Shown here piece by piece: positions 34,493 to 43,809 of a DNA stretch of 64,000 nt (position 1 is its first letter; every line of letters starts with the position of its first letter). The DNA is from Pseudomonas syringae. GTDB taxonomy: Bacteria > Pseudomonadota > Gammaproteobacteria > Pseudomonadales > Pseudomonadaceae. A model generated the notes under the pieces. That model was not told the origin of the DNA, ran no database searches, and was given only the letters and a program-made list of their open reading frames with translations. The DNA is taken from contig NZ_JPQU01000017.1 in NCBI RefSeq assembly GCF_000737245.1, forward strand, positions 62,001-126,000. The letters are read 5' to 3'. The translations under genes and the position numbers were made by a program.

Positions 34493-35239
34493 GCGGACGG
34501 TCAGGCACAGGACCACGGTGATGAACACCGGGCGGATGAACCGCGCACCACCTTTGATGGCGCTCCGGGCGCCAATAGCGGCGCCACACATCACCGCCAC
34601 GCCCATGCTCAGACCAATGAGCCAGTCTACCTGGCCGGAAAAGATAAACACTGACAATGCCGTTGCGTTGCTGACAAAGTTCATGCTGCGCGCCACACCA
34701 CTGGCTTTCACCAGATCCAGTGGGTAAAGCAACAGGCTGCTTACCGTCCAGAATGCGCCAGTGCCGGGGCCTGCCACGCCGTCGTAGAAACCCAGCCCCA
34801 ACCCTTGGGGCAGTTGCCATTTTTTCCTGATCGGCAAGTGAGTATCCACAGGCGCCTTGGGTGTGCCGCCAAACAACAGGTACAAGCCACAGCCAAAGAC
34901 AATCACCGGCAACATCTGGTTGATCCAGGCGGCGGGCAGGTAATGGGCAATGACAGCACCGATCAATGCCCCGACTGCGGTGCCGATCAGGGCGCGGGTC
35001 CATTGCTTCGGGTCGAAGAGCTTGCGGCGGTAGAAGGTGTAACTCGCGATAGCCGAGCCGAAGGTGGAACTGAGTTTGTTGGTGCCCAGCACCAGATGGG
35101 GCGGTAGCCCCGCGGTCATCAGGGCGGGAGTAGTGAGCAAACCACCGCCACCGGCAATGGAATCAATAAAACCAGCGACAAAGGCCACAACAGCCAGCAC
35201 CACAAGGGTGCTCAGATCGACACTCAGTTCAAAGGGCAT
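34460..35239 (-). CDS. TauE/SafE family membrane protein
   Basis: A 259-residue inner-membrane protein with about eight hydrophobic segments, starting [36 protein letters not shown], a typical opening of the family (previously DUF81) with the conserved AGGGG loop. A second family-like repeat begins at [19 protein letters not shown]. Family members export sulfite, sulfoacetate or other small anions; the substrate here is unknown. Convergent overlap with nudC. Confidence 0.92.
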   Translation of the reverse strand: MPFELSVDLSTLVVLAVVAFVAGFIDSIAGGGGLLTTPALMTAGLPPHLVLGTNKLSSTFGSAIASYTFYRRKLFDPKQWTRALIGTAVGALIGAVIAHYLPAAWINQMLPVIVFGCGLYLLFGGTPKAPVDTHLPIRKKWQLPQGLGLGFYDGVAGPGTGAFWTVSSLLLYPLDLVKASGVARSMNFVSNATALSVFIFSGQVDWLIGLSMGVAVMCGAAIGARSAIKGGARFIRPVFITVVLCLTVRLAWQHWFGGA

Positions 35240-35393
35240 GGGAAAGACTTTTCGGCAGTTGGGCAGAAGGGCTGCGCCAGAAGGGGGGCATATTACCGAT
35301 AAGTTTTTGGTGTGTCGTGCTCAGCCGCTTGTGATTTTGTCGGAGTATGCCTATGGCCTGGACGCCGCGCTGTCGGGCCGCAAACCCAGGATT

Positions 35394-35483
35394 CTGTAGG
35401 AGCGCGCTTGCCCGCGATGCAGTGTGTCAGCAAAAAATGTGTCGCCTGACCTGATGCAATCGCGGGCAAGCGCGCTCCTACAG
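35394..35483. repeat. REP inverted repeat, GTAGGAGCGCGCTTGCCCGCGAT family
   Basis: Exact 25-base arms at 35394-35418 and 35459-35483, loop 40 bases. The same arms occur at 28673 and 48432. It lies 29 bases after the SDR gene end and 155 bases before the TauE/SafE start. Confidence 0.95.
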
Positions 35484-35511
35484 ATAACCGTGTTTGCAGG
35501 CGCAGATCACA

Positions 35512-36279
35512 TCACGACAGAAAACCACCATCGACATTCAATGCAACGCCAGTGGTATAGCTGGATGCCTCGCTTGCCAGGTAGAGCACCGCGCCGGCCA
35601 TTTCACTGGGTGCTGCGACGCGCTTGAGGGGGATTTGCTGCAAGGCCATGTTCAGAATCGCATCGTTCTTGACCAGCGCCGAGGCGAATTTGGTGTCGGT
35701 CAGGCCAGGCAGCAGCGCGTTGCAGCGGATCCCGAACGGTGCGCATTCCTTGGCGAACACCTTGGTCATATTGATGACTGCGGCCTTGGTCACGGAGTAG
35801 ATGCCCTGAAACGCGCCTGGCGACACGCCATTGATGGACGCTACGTTGATGATGCTGCCGCCGCCGCCCTCACGCATCAGTTTGCCGGCCTCCACCGACA
35901 TGAAAAAATAACCCCGAATGTTCACATCCACAGTCTTCTGAAACGCCCCGAGATCGGTATCCAGTACATTGCAGAACTGCGGATTGGTGGCCGCGTTATT
36001 GACCAGAATATCCAGACGCCCGAACTGCTCGCGAATCTGCGCGAAAACCGCGTTGATCTGATCCATTTCACCGATGTGGCAGGCTATCGCAGTCGCCGTA
36101 CCACCCTCGGCAGTGATTGCATCCGCAACTTGCTGACAGCCATCGATCCTGCGACTGCTGACAATCACGTGGGCACCTTGTTGAGCCAGCAGGCGGGCGA
36201 TGGCCTCACCAATGCCCCGGCTGGCACCGGAAACGAAGGCAATCTTGCCGTCGAGGTCGAACAACTGGGTTCTGGACAT
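35512..36279 (-). CDS. Short-chain dehydrogenase/reductase
   Basis: A 255-residue Rossmann-fold oxidoreductase. Cofactor motif VSGASRGIGEA, NNAAT, the catalytic Ser in NVASINGVS and the YxxxK pair in YSVTKAAV are all present; the C terminus SYTTGVALNVDGG is typical. Arg in SSRRIDG after the second strand suggests NADP(H). It follows the phosphotransferase gene by 24 bases, with AAGGAAA before the ATG. The pair recurs in Pseudomonas and probably takes part in acyl-CoA or branched fatty acid metabolism, inferred from context. Confidence 0.92.
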   Translation of the reverse strand: MSRTQLFDLDGKIAFVSGASRGIGEAIARLLAQQGAHVIVSSRRIDGCQQVADAITAEGGTATAIACHIGEMDQINAVFAQIREQFGRLDILVNNAATNPQFCNVLDTDLGAFQKTVDVNIRGYFFMSVEAGKLMREGGGGSIINVASINGVSPGAFQGIYSVTKAAVINMTKVFAKECAPFGIRCNALLPGLTDTKFASALVKNDAILNMALQQIPLKRVAAPSEMAGAVLYLASEASSYTTGVALNVDGGFLS

Positions 36280-36303
36280 ATTGTTTTCCTTATGAAGTCG
36301 CAG

Positions 36304-37380
36304 TCAAAGCGTGGATTTGGCGATCACTTGCAGGCTCATGTGCTCCAGCAGTTTGTTCATGTGGATGAACTGTGCAAAGCGCTTGTCCTGAGTCTGACCA
36401 TGGAAGAAGCGGTAATAGATCTGCTGTACGATGCCCGCCAGTCGAAACAGGCCATAGGTGTAATAGAAGTCGAAGTTGTCGATGGCGATGCCTGAGCGCT
36501 CGGCGTAATACTCGACAAACTGGCGGCGACTGAGCATGCCCGGTGCATGACTGGGTTGACGCCGCATCAGCTGCACCGGAGCGGGATCCGCCGCTTCAAT
36601 CCAGTACGCCAGCGTGTTGCCCAAGTCCATCAGCGGGTCGCCAATAGTGGTCATCTCCCAATCCAGCACGCCGATGATCTGCATGGCATTGTTCGGATCA
36701 AGCAGCACGTTGTCGAAGCGGTAGTCGTTGTGGACCAGTGCAGGAACAGAGTGATCGGCCGGCATTTTGTCCAGCAGCCAGGCTTTGACGGTTGCCCATT
36801 CCGGGGCGTCGGGGGTGCGAGCCTTGTCGTAACGCTCGCCCCAGCCGCGAACCTGCCGCTCAACGTAGCCTTGGGGTTTGCCCAGATCACCCAGGCCGCA
36901 AGCCTGGTAATCGACCTGATGCAGCTCCACCAAGCGGTCGATGAAGCTTTTGCACAGGGTTTCGGTTTGAGCCGCGTTCAGATTCAGTTCGGGCGGCAGG
37001 TCCGAGCGCAGGATGATGCCCTTGATCCGCTCCATGACATAAAACTCGGAGCCGATCACCGTCTCGTCGGTGCAATGCAAGAACGCCTTTGGACAGTACG
37101 GGAAGGCGTCCTTGAGCTGATTGATGATTCGGAATTCACGGCCCATGTCGTGGGCCGACCTGGCTTTCTGGCCGAACGGCGGTCGACGCAGGACAAACTC
37201 CTGATCCGGGTATTGCACCAGATAGGTCAGGTTTGATGCACCACCGGGGAATTGGCTGATCAGTGGCAGCGCTGCAACCCCGTTCAGGCTGGTAATGCTC
37301 GCCTTGAGGTAGGGATCGATGAGCGCGGCGTCAAGTTCTTCCCCCGCGCGGGTCTGTGTGGATTGGTCAGTAAGCGGCAT
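36304..37380 (-). CDS. Phosphotransferase family protein (APH/ACAD10-like)
   Basis: A 358-residue kinase-like protein of the aminoglycoside phosphotransferase fold. The ATP-binding beta sheet contains YLVQYPDQEFVLRRPPFG; the catalytic loop reads LVHNDYRFDNVLLDP (the usual HGDxxxxN with Asn for Gly) and the metal-binding segment VLDWEMTTIGDPLMDLG is complete. In mammals the equivalent domain sits on acyl-CoA dehydrogenase ACAD10/11 and phosphorylates hydroxy-fatty acids; a similar role with the SDR downstream is plausible. It follows a terminator at 37532, so it likely has its own promoter. Confidence 0.9.
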   Translation of the reverse strand: MPLTDQSTQTRAGEELDAALIDPYLKASITSLNGVAALPLISQFPGGASNLTYLVQYPDQEFVLRRPPFGQKARSAHDMGREFRIINQLKDAFPYCPKAFLHCTDETVIGSEFYVMERIKGIILRSDLPPELNLNAAQTETLCKSFIDRLVELHQVDYQACGLGDLGKPQGYVERQVRGWGERYDKARTPDAPEWATVKAWLLDKMPADHSVPALVHNDYRFDNVLLDPNNAMQIIGVLDWEMTTIGDPLMDLGNTLAYWIEAADPAPVQLMRRQPSHAPGMLSRRQFVEYYAERSGIAIDNFDFYYTYGLFRLAGIVQQIYYRFFHGQTQDKRFAQFIHMNKLLEHMSLQVIAKSTL

Positions 37381-37531
37381 GCTTATCCCTTCTACTTATT
37401 ATGGTGCGGGTTGATCATTGACTAATCGAATGTAGCTAACAAGTTGCAGGCTGTCTTATAGATTGCCGTGTTGCAGGTCGATCATCGGCCTTGATTGATG
37501 CTCGGCTCAAGCGCAAGGTCAACTTCAAAGC

Positions 37532-37560
37532 AAAAAAAACCGAAGCGCGCAGGCTTCGGT
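37532..37560 (-). terminator. Terminator after the SCP2-like gene
   Basis: On the minus strand ACCGAAGC (37546-37539 complement) pairs with GCTTCGGT over a 6-base loop, followed by eight T. It stands between the SCP2-like gene and the phosphotransferase gene and probably divides the four-gene cluster into two transcripts. Confidence 0.85.
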
Positions 37561-37580
37561 TTTCAGAACGTGCCGCCCGA

Positions 37581-37895
37581 TCAGGCCGGGAACAGCTCGC
37601 TGAGCTTCATGGCCAGCATCATGTCGCCTTCAGCGCGCAGCTTGCCGCCCATGAAAGCCTGCATGCCGTCGGTTTCGCCGCTGACGATACCTTGCAGGGT
37701 TTCCCCGTCCATCACCAGAGTGACTTGGGCGTCAGGGTTTTCGCCTTCCTGCAGCTCGCAGGTACTGTCTTTCACGATCAGCGAGAAGTGCTTGTCTTCA
37801 TCGATACGGAAGCCGAAAACCAGGTCAAGACCGGCAGCAGCTGCGGGGTTGAACTTGGCTTTCATGGCTTGAACTGCGTCGGCTACGGAGGTCAT
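37581..37895 (-). CDS. SCP2 sterol-binding domain protein
   Basis: A 104-residue single-domain protein of the SCP2 fold, a small lipid or acyl-CoA binding unit. Landmarks: VQAMKAKFNPAAAAGLDLVFGFRI, QVTLVMDGETLQGIVSGETDGMQAFMGGKLRAEGDM and the C-terminal helix MLAMKLSELF. Located between a histidine phosphatase and the phosphotransferase/SDR pair, a recurrent Pseudomonas neighbourhood that points to handling of hydrophobic acyl substrates. It is cytosolic and has no Cys. Confidence 0.93.
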   Translation of the reverse strand: MTSVADAVQAMKAKFNPAAAAGLDLVFGFRIDEDKHFSLIVKDSTCELQEGENPDAQVTLVMDGETLQGIVSGETDGMQAFMGGKLRAEGDMMLAMKLSELFPA

Positions 37896-37929
37896 GTTTC
37901 GATCCTTTTCGTTGTTCTGTGGTCAGTGC

Positions 37930-38640
37930 TCACCGGTAAGTGATGAGCTCGGGGCTGTTCATCAGTTGTAAGTGGGCGTGGTTATTGAAGCTCGCCAGAG
38001 TTACGTCGCTGCCACGAAACCGCAGGTGGTTGAGTGACGTGTTGACGATTTGCCAGTTCAGCGCGAAGGCCTGCTGAGCCGGCATTTGGGTAATCAGGTG
38101 GAGCAGGGCGGTAATGGTGCCGCCGGATGTAAATACCGCAATGCGTTCGCCGGTGTTGGCGCGCTCAAGCAGGCGCAGCAGCGCGGCCTCGACCTGAGTG
38201 ACAAACCCGAGCCAGCTCTGCAGGCCCGCCGGGTCATGACGTCCGTCCAGCCAGCGCCCGATGATCAACGCAAACAGACGCTGGAATTCTGCCCGGTTCT
38301 GGGCTGCGTTGCGCATCACGTGCAGTGCGTCGGGTTCATCCGGGAGCATTGCAGGTAGTAGTCCGCGAATGACTGCTTCGGCGTCGAATTCGTCAAAACC
38401 TGCATCGATTTCGACTTCAGGGACTGGCAAACCGGCGCTCACCAGTTGCGCGAGGGTGGCTTGGGCAGTGTGCTGCTGGCGGCGCAGCCCACCGGCGATG
38501 CATCGATCAAAGCGCAGACCCAGACGTGAGAGGTGCTCGCCCAGCACTTGTGACTGGCGAACGCCGGTGAGCGACAGCACATCGTAATTGTCGGCACCAA
38601 ACGAAGCCTGGCCATGTCGTATCAGATAGATGCTGCCCAC
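37930..38640 (-). CDS. Histidine phosphatase (phosphoglycerate mutase-like)
   Basis: A 236-residue branch-1 histidine phosphatase. The catalytic LIRHGQASF is at residues 6-14; the second catalytic His, usually in a GH motif, appears to be replaced by the SGGTITALLHLI segment that closes the active site (AVFTSGG in place of VVSHGG). The start is a GTG at 38640. The substrate is not known. It is the first gene of a transcript that continues into the SCP2-like gene 34 bases downstream. The missing second His, if the alignment is right, could lower activity. Confidence 0.88.
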   Translation of the reverse strand: MGSIYLIRHGQASFGADNYDVLSLTGVRQSQVLGEHLSRLGLRFDRCIAGGLRRQQHTAQATLAQLVSAGLPVPEVEIDAGFDEFDAEAVIRGLLPAMLPDEPDALHVMRNAAQNRAEFQRLFALIIGRWLDGRHDPAGLQSWLGFVTQVEAALLRLLERANTGERIAVFTSGGTITALLHLITQMPAQQAFALNWQIVNTSLNHLRFRGSDVTLASFNNHAHLQLMNSPELITYR

Positions 38641-38836
38641 GTCCGCGTCATCCCGGTACGTTGATGTTTTTCGCGAGGTTATGGGGATGCCGATGACGTG
38701 TCAATGAAAAAACATACGCTTGTTTGAATTCCGGTTTTGGAATTGATTGGCGACTGGTCGTCAACAGGCCGCGCCGGTATGCTTGCGCTATTCGCGACCC
38801 TTGCACGGTAAGGGCGCTATCAAGTGAGGATTTGCT

Positions 38837-39859
38837 GTGGAGTTTTTAGCCGATTACGCCAGTTTCCTGGCCAAAACGGTCACGCTGGTGGTAGCCATTG
38901 TTGTGGTTCTGGTGGCGATTGCGTCGTTGCGCGGAAAAGGTCGACGTCGTGCAGCCGGGCAGCTGCAAGTCACCAAACTCAATGATTTCTACAAAGGCTT
39001 GCGCGAACGTCTTGAACAGTCCTTGCTCGACAAGGATCGTTTGAAAGCATTGCGCAAGGAGCAGGCCAAAAGCCTGAAGAAAGACAAAAAGCTCGCTGAG
39101 CCCAAGCCGCGTGTCTACGTGCTGGATTTCGATGGTGATATCAAAGCTTCTGCGACAGAAAGCCTGCGCCACGAAATCACCGCGTTGCTGACCCTGGCAA
39201 CCGACAAGGATGAGGTTGTGCTGCGCCTGGAAAGTGGCGGCGGAATGGTCCACAGCTATGGCTTGGCATCCTCTCAATTGGCACGAATTCGTCAGGCGGG
39301 GATCCCTCTGACCATTTGTATCGACAAGGTGGCCGCCAGTGGCGGTTATATGATGGCCTGCATCGGTGACAAGATCATCAGCGCCCCCTTTGCCATCGTG
39401 GGTTCGATTGGCGTGGTGGCGCAGTTGCCCAACGTCAACCGCCTGCTGAAAAAGCATGACATCGACTTTGAAGTGCTGACTGCCGGTGAATACAAGCGCA
39501 CTCTGACCGTATTTGGCGAAAACACCGAGAAGGGCCGTGAGAAGTTCCAGCAGGATCTGGACATTACTCACGACCTGTTCAAGAACTTCGTTGCCAACTA
39601 CCGTCCGCAGCTGGCGATTGACGAGGTGGCTACAGGGGAAATCTGGTTGGGTGTCGCGGCTCTGGACAAGCAACTGGTGGATGAACTCAAAACCAGTGAT
39701 GAATACATCGGCGAGCGGGCCAAAACCGCCGAAGTGTTTCACCTGCATTACGTGCAGCGCAAAAGCCTGCAAGAGCGTATGGGCATGGCAGCCACTGGCT
39801 CGGTGGATCGCCTCCTAGTCAACTGGTGGAGTCGCCTGACTCAACAACGCTTCTGGTAA
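38837..39859 (+). CDS. sohB: SohB inner-membrane serine protease (S49)
   Basis: A 340-residue protease anchored by an N-terminal helix (TVTLVVAIVVVLVAIASL) with a large domain on the periplasmic or cytoplasmic face; it is related to signal peptide peptidase SppA. A basic, helical spacer (residues 35-90) precedes the S49 core: VLDFDGDIKAS, LRLESGGGMVHSYG, KVAASGGYMMACIGDKII and the nucleophile Ser190 in VGSIGVV. The downstream TAGEYKRTLT and NTEKGREKF segments carry the candidate catalytic Lys. Starts with GTG after GAGGA. A terminator follows. E. coli SohB is a suppressor of htrA loss; its substrates are poorly known. Confidence 0.94.
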   Translation: MEFLADYASFLAKTVTLVVAIVVVLVAIASLRGKGRRRAAGQLQVTKLNDFYKGLRERLEQSLLDKDRLKALRKEQAKSLKKDKKLAEPKPRVYVLDFDGDIKASATESLRHEITALLTLATDKDEVVLRLESGGGMVHSYGLASSQLARIRQAGIPLTICIDKVAASGGYMMACIGDKIISAPFAIVGSIGVVAQLPNVNRLLKKHDIDFEVLTAGEYKRTLTVFGENTEKGREKFQQDLDITHDLFKNFVANYRPQLAIDEVATGEIWLGVAALDKQLVDELKTSDEYIGERAKTAEVFHLHYVQRKSLQERMGMAATGSVDRLLVNWWSRLTQQRFW

Positions 39860-39872
39860 AACGCTCCGACCC

Positions 39873-39906
39873 AAGCGCTGCCTGCAATCCCGGGTAGCGC
39901 TTTTTT
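39873..39906 (+). terminator. Terminator of sohB
   Basis: AAGCGCT (39873-39879) and AGCGCTT (39896-39902) close a 16-base loop and run into TTTTTT. The sequence also contains a second nested pair, AATCCCGGG with CCCGGGATT downstream. Confidence 0.75.
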
Positions 39907-40005
39907 GTGCCCGGGATTTGCCTCAGGCGCGGTAGCTATGCAACACACTCAAGGTGGCGATATAGATAAGACTGGCGGTCACTCTGCAATAAGGAAATTG
40001 CCTCA

Positions 40006-43000
40006 ATGCCAACCACTCTCGACTATCCAACAAATAATGCCTTGATGGACACCTTCGTCGCCGACCACGGTGCTGTCATCAAAAGCCCGGCGGGTTTTGC
40101 CCGGGAGCTGATCAGAGCTCATGCCCGCAAGCACTGGGCGCTGGACATCGATCCTGATGCCATCTGCCTGACGATACTCAGATTCAACTCGCCCCCGGCC
40201 GTAGCCCCTTACCCGGCGGTTGTGCAGCATGCGCTGACTTTGACTGAAGCGCTGTTGAGTAACGTACAGCGCCGTTCAGGACTGGCCCGATGGTTCGATT
40301 TCATCCAGCCCTGGAGGCCCGGAGGCATCGCGCTGAGGCGGGTGGACAACCTGTTACCGAACTTTACGGTCCAGACTTACGAAGGCTTGTACAAACGAAC
40401 CACACCGCAGCTTTATGACACCTCGACGCACATCAATCTCAGCCCAGACCTATTCAAGCAGTTCATCAAAGACACTCAATTACCCTCGCAGTACCACGAC
40501 TATCTGGAGCAGCTTCTTTCCACCCATGGGCGGTATTTTCCGGTGCTGGCCAAAGCCGCTTATTTAAAAGCGGCCTTTTATCAGGTGCAGGAGCGAACAC
40601 TGAGCCAGGCAGATCAACTACTGGCGCTTGAAGCTGTTGGCCTGAGTTCGTCGCAGTCCTGGGAAACGCTGACACCGGCGAAACTTTCAGAAACGTTTGC
40701 GGCTGCCAGTCATATCGTCGTGTCGCCCTTGAAGGTCCATCGCTACACGGCCACGGATATCCTGCTGATTCAGGACCGGCGCAGCCGACGCACGCTCCTC
40801 TATATTCCGGGCAATTCCTCACCGCTACACGGCTTTGAAAACCAGCACAAGGTTTCAGAGTGGCTGGCCATCCAGTGCCGTGAGCCGAGCAAACGTCTGG
40901 CGCTGGCGACGCATTTTCAGGAACGAGACATCAGCGACGGTCTATTCATCAGTGGTCTGCACAGTGCCCTGGAAGGTGTGGCCAATTACCCACACTGGTT
41001 CAGGGGTGGCAGCTGGCCGCCGCGCCAGTATGTGCACGCCGGCGAAAAAATCTCGGGCGATCCTTTCGATTCTGTACGAGACAGTCTGCAACGGCGACTA
41101 AGAGCGGACGCCAAGTCAATTATCCATAACCGCCATGAGGCGATGCTGGAGGGCTTGGCTGAAGGTCTGACGCGAAGTCTGGTGTTTACTGGCCTTATTG
41201 CGTTGATGGTGCCTGAAGCGGTGCCCTTTATCATTGGACTTTCCACCACCCTGATTGGCGTCGGCGCAGTCCAGGCCCATCAAGGCAAAACGCTCGAGGA
41301 GCGCCAACAGGCGGCACAACGCATAGAGTTTGGTCTGTTCAATGCTTTGCCACTGGCGCTGGAAGGTGTAGTCAGCGTAGCCGTCAGCGCTTCCGGCTCA
41401 ACGCCGGTTGTTGAGGAGCTGACGACAGCCGAGTCTGCACGACCCTCAACCCGGATCGGCAGTGATTCTGCCAGCCCCTCTGTGTTGCGCCCGCGTTTTG
41501 AAATGGCGCCGCCCAATCTGCGACAGCTGGGTCCTGACCTTCGCCAGTCTTTGCGAGCGTTCGAGGCCGCGCCGGATTCGGTACAAGGCGCGCCGAACGT
41601 CCATGGCCCCAGCGGCATGCTGGATATCTATCATGCAGACGGCCATTACTTCGTGCCCATCCATGACAAGGCGTACGAGGTCTGCTGGGAAGAGTCCGCG
41701 CGGCAGTGGCGAATCACTTCACCTGACGGCACGGGAAAGCAGGGGCCGTTCATCAAACAGCTGGAAACCGGTCAGTGGGATATCGATCTTCCTGGGCTAA
41801 AGGGCGGAATGGACGACTTTTCAGTGCCATCAGCCGGGCCTTCTAGACCAGTGCCCTCTGCAACAGTGCCTTCCACAGCACGGCCCTCATTGCACGCACA
41901 GGTGCAAGCGCTTTACCCCGGCTTCAGCGATCAGCAGGCTGCCGAGTTCATCGCCGGTTTGCGGGCCAATGGCACCTCCATCGAAATACAACTGGCCAGG
42001 CTGTCCATGGATTTCCAGTCCCTGGATCGCAGTCTCGAGCGCTGGGTCAACGGCCCGATGAGCTGGCAGCCGGTGACCGAGACTCATTCAGTGCCGATTA
42101 CCGCCATAGCCCGGCGCAACGCGGCAGACTGCATCAAGCGTTGCTGGCAACGACAAACCCCGGTCACAGGCGTCGCCGCCCGGCATCTCAACGGCTATAT
42201 GCTGGACCTCTCAGGTTTGGTGATTGGCGACCTGCCTTATCTGCCTGGCGACCTCAGCCATGTCACGGCGATCAATCTGTCGCACACCCTCATGTCCCAG
42301 CAATCCGTGAGTGCTTTGGTCAGCAAATGCCTAGAACTGAGCTGGTTGAATGCCGAAAACAACTTCCTGTCAGTGATACCCGTCGGTATTCGTAATCTGC
42401 GGCAACTGACGCGCCTGACATTGGCTAACAACCGCATCGTGCTGACCGGCGACATGGTGCAGACCCTTCGACGTCTGCCTAGCCTGAGGCTGCTCAATCT
42501 TGAGCGCAACCCGATCGGGCCGTTGCTTGATGTCAGTGAAATGCCGCAATTGCTCAACCTGTTTTTGCGCTCAACCGGCCTTCAGGATACGCCTATTGGC
42601 GTGTTTGAGATCCCCAACCTGATGGCCCTGGATTTGCGTGGTAATCGCATCACGACTTTGCCTGAAGCGTTCTATGAATCTCCAGGGGCAGTCCGACACA
42701 CATTACTCGATGGCAATCCGCTTTCCGCAGGCACAGGGGCGCGGATCTCGGCGCTGGGTGGCCCGTGGGTATTTACCGAGCTGGCGGATAACCCCGAGTT
42801 CTGGCTTTATCAGACCCCAGCCCTGGAGCGCGTACGTCGTCGGGAAATCTGGGAGCTGTTCTGGAGCCAGTTGCATGGGGCTGATTTTTTTGAGGTGGTC
42901 TCTCGCTTGCAGGGTTCGGCTGACTTCAGCCTGAGCCGTGCCGACGTTACCCACAGGCTCTGGAACGTGCTGGAAGCGGGGGCCGAAGATCAGGCATTGC

Positions 43001-43650
43001 GCAGCCGACTGATCGCCATGGCGGCGTTCCCCGAGACTTGTGTAGACGGCGCAGCAGTCATTTTCAGCAATATGGAGCTGGAAGTGTTGGTCACTAAAGC
43101 TCGCACCATGGCAGCCGGCGGCAGGGAAGGGCCGCAGTTGCTCAAGCTGATACGCGGGTTGTTTCGGCTTGAAGAGGTGGACGCCATCGCTCGTCTGGAC
43201 GCAGCGTCAAGGGTGGGGTTCACCGAGGATGTTGAAGTCTTGCTGGCTTATCGGGTCGGCCTTGCCAGCCGACTTGAACTGCCGATCGGCACCCGAACCA
43301 TGCAATTCTCCACCTCTGCCGATGTCAGCAATCAAGCATTGGCTGAGGCTACGCAAACGGTCTTGAACCATGAAACCCCTGAAGCGCTGACGGACTTTGC
43401 CATCAAGCGCGACTTCTGGATTGACCACCTGAAGCGCCAATACGCAAATGAGTTGACCGCCTGCCAGCGGCCTACCGCCATGCGCATGGAGGCCTTGGAC
43501 GATCTCCAGAGTGAAAACCCGTTGTCGGATGAGACGTACAAGCGGGAAGCGGATGCCATTCTGCGTCAGCGGCAGCTGGATGAAGAGCGGCTGATGAAGC
43601 AGTTGACCGAGGCGGAGCTGGCGGGTGGGGCGGCTGCCAATGAGGTTTGA
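40006..43650 (+). CDS. LRR protein with NEL-type E3 ubiquitin ligase domain
   Basis: A 1214-residue protein with the layout of Pseudomonas NEL-type E3 ligases. About 20-370 match the large N-terminal region often called dermonecrotic toxin-like; 386-425 is strongly hydrophobic (LVFTGLIALMVPEAVPFIIG and GLSTTLIGVGAV) and could insert in a membrane. Leucine-rich repeats run from about 750 to 890 (INLSHTLMS; LSWLNAENNFLSVIP; LTRLTLANNRIVL; LRLLNLERNPIGPL; LMALDLRGNRITTLP). From about 935 the NEL domain follows, with the catalytic CxD as Cys1012-Val-Asp1014 in ETCVDGAAVIFSNMELEVLV. In IpaH/SspH enzymes this Cys carries ubiquitin. Bacteria lack ubiquitin, so a eukaryotic host is the expected site of action. 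No signal peptide, no hrp box, no secretion or chaperone gene alongside. AAGGA precedes the ATG. Confidence 0.88.
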   Translation: MPTTLDYPTNNALMDTFVADHGAVIKSPAGFARELIRAHARKHWALDIDPDAICLTILRFNSPPAVAPYPAVVQHALTLTEALLSNVQRRSGLARWFDFIQPWRPGGIALRRVDNLLPNFTVQTYEGLYKRTTPQLYDTSTHINLSPDLFKQFIKDTQLPSQYHDYLEQLLSTHGRYFPVLAKAAYLKAAFYQVQERTLSQADQLLALEAVGLSSSQSWETLTPAKLSETFAAASHIVVSPLKVHRYTATDILLIQDRRSRRTLLYIPGNSSPLHGFENQHKVSEWLAIQCREPSKRLALATHFQERDISDGLFISGLHSALEGVANYPHWFRGGSWPPRQYVHAGEKISGDPFDSVRDSLQRRLRADAKSIIHNRHEAMLEGLAEGLTRSLVFTGLIALMVPEAVPFIIGLSTTLIGVGAVQAHQGKTLEERQQAAQRIEFGLFNALPLALEGVVSVAVSASGSTPVVEELTTAESARPSTRIGSDSASPSVLRPRFEMAPPNLRQLGPDLRQSLRAFEAAPDSVQGAPNVHGPSGMLDIYHADGHYFVPIHDKAYEVCWEESARQWRITSPDGTGKQGPFIKQLETGQWDIDLPGLKGGMDDFSVPSAGPSRPVPSATVPSTARPSLHAQVQALYPGFSDQQAAEFIAGLRANGTSIEIQLARLSMDFQSLDRSLERWVNGPMSWQPVTETHSVPITAIARRNAADCIKRCWQRQTPVTGVAARHLNGYMLDLSGLVIGDLPYLPGDLSHVTAINLSHTLMSQQSVSALVSKCLELSWLNAENNFLSVIPVGIRNLRQLTRLTLANNRIVLTGDMVQTLRRLPSLRLLNLERNPIGPLLDVSEMPQLLNLFLRSTGLQDTPIGVFEIPNLMALDLRGNRITTLPEAFYESPGAVRHTLLDGNPLSAGTGARISALGGPWVFTELADNPEFWLYQTPALERVRRREIWELFWSQLHGADFFEVVSRLQGSADFSLSRADVTHRLWNVLEAGAEDQALRSRLIAMAAFPETCVDGAAVIFSNMELEVLVTKARTMAAGGREGPQLLKLIRGLFRLEEVDAIARLDAASRVGFTEDVEVLLAYRVGLASRLELPIGTRTMQFSTSADVSNQALAEATQTVLNHETPEALTDFAIKRDFWIDHLKRQYANELTACQRPTAMRMEALDDLQSENPLSDETYKREADAILRQRQLDEERLMKQLTEAELAGGAAANEV

Positions 43651-43668
43651 TCATCTGATTCGGTGATG

Positions 43669-43764
43669 CCTGTGGGAGCGAATTCATTCGCGAAGGGGCT
43701 GGTACAGTCGAAATTCATTCATCGTCAATCCTGCCGTCTTCGCGAATGAATTCGCTCCCACAGG
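43669..43764. repeat. REP inverted repeat, GAATTCATTCGCGAA family
   Basis: Exact 27-base arms at 43669-43695 and 43738-43764 (CCTGTGGGAGCGAATTCATT...), loop 42 bases. It begins 19 bases after the stop of the NEL-type gene. Same family as at 19972 and 55718. Confidence 0.95.
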
Positions 43765-43809
43765 TCCAGTGATCGGTAGGAACGACTGGGCGCTTCTGCC
43801 AAAAGTGAC

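Noticed and set aside
38727..38744. AATTCC-GGTTTT-GGAATT inverted repeat upstream of sohB
   Set aside because: Six-base arms are short and no matched promoter spacing was found; left as unsupported.
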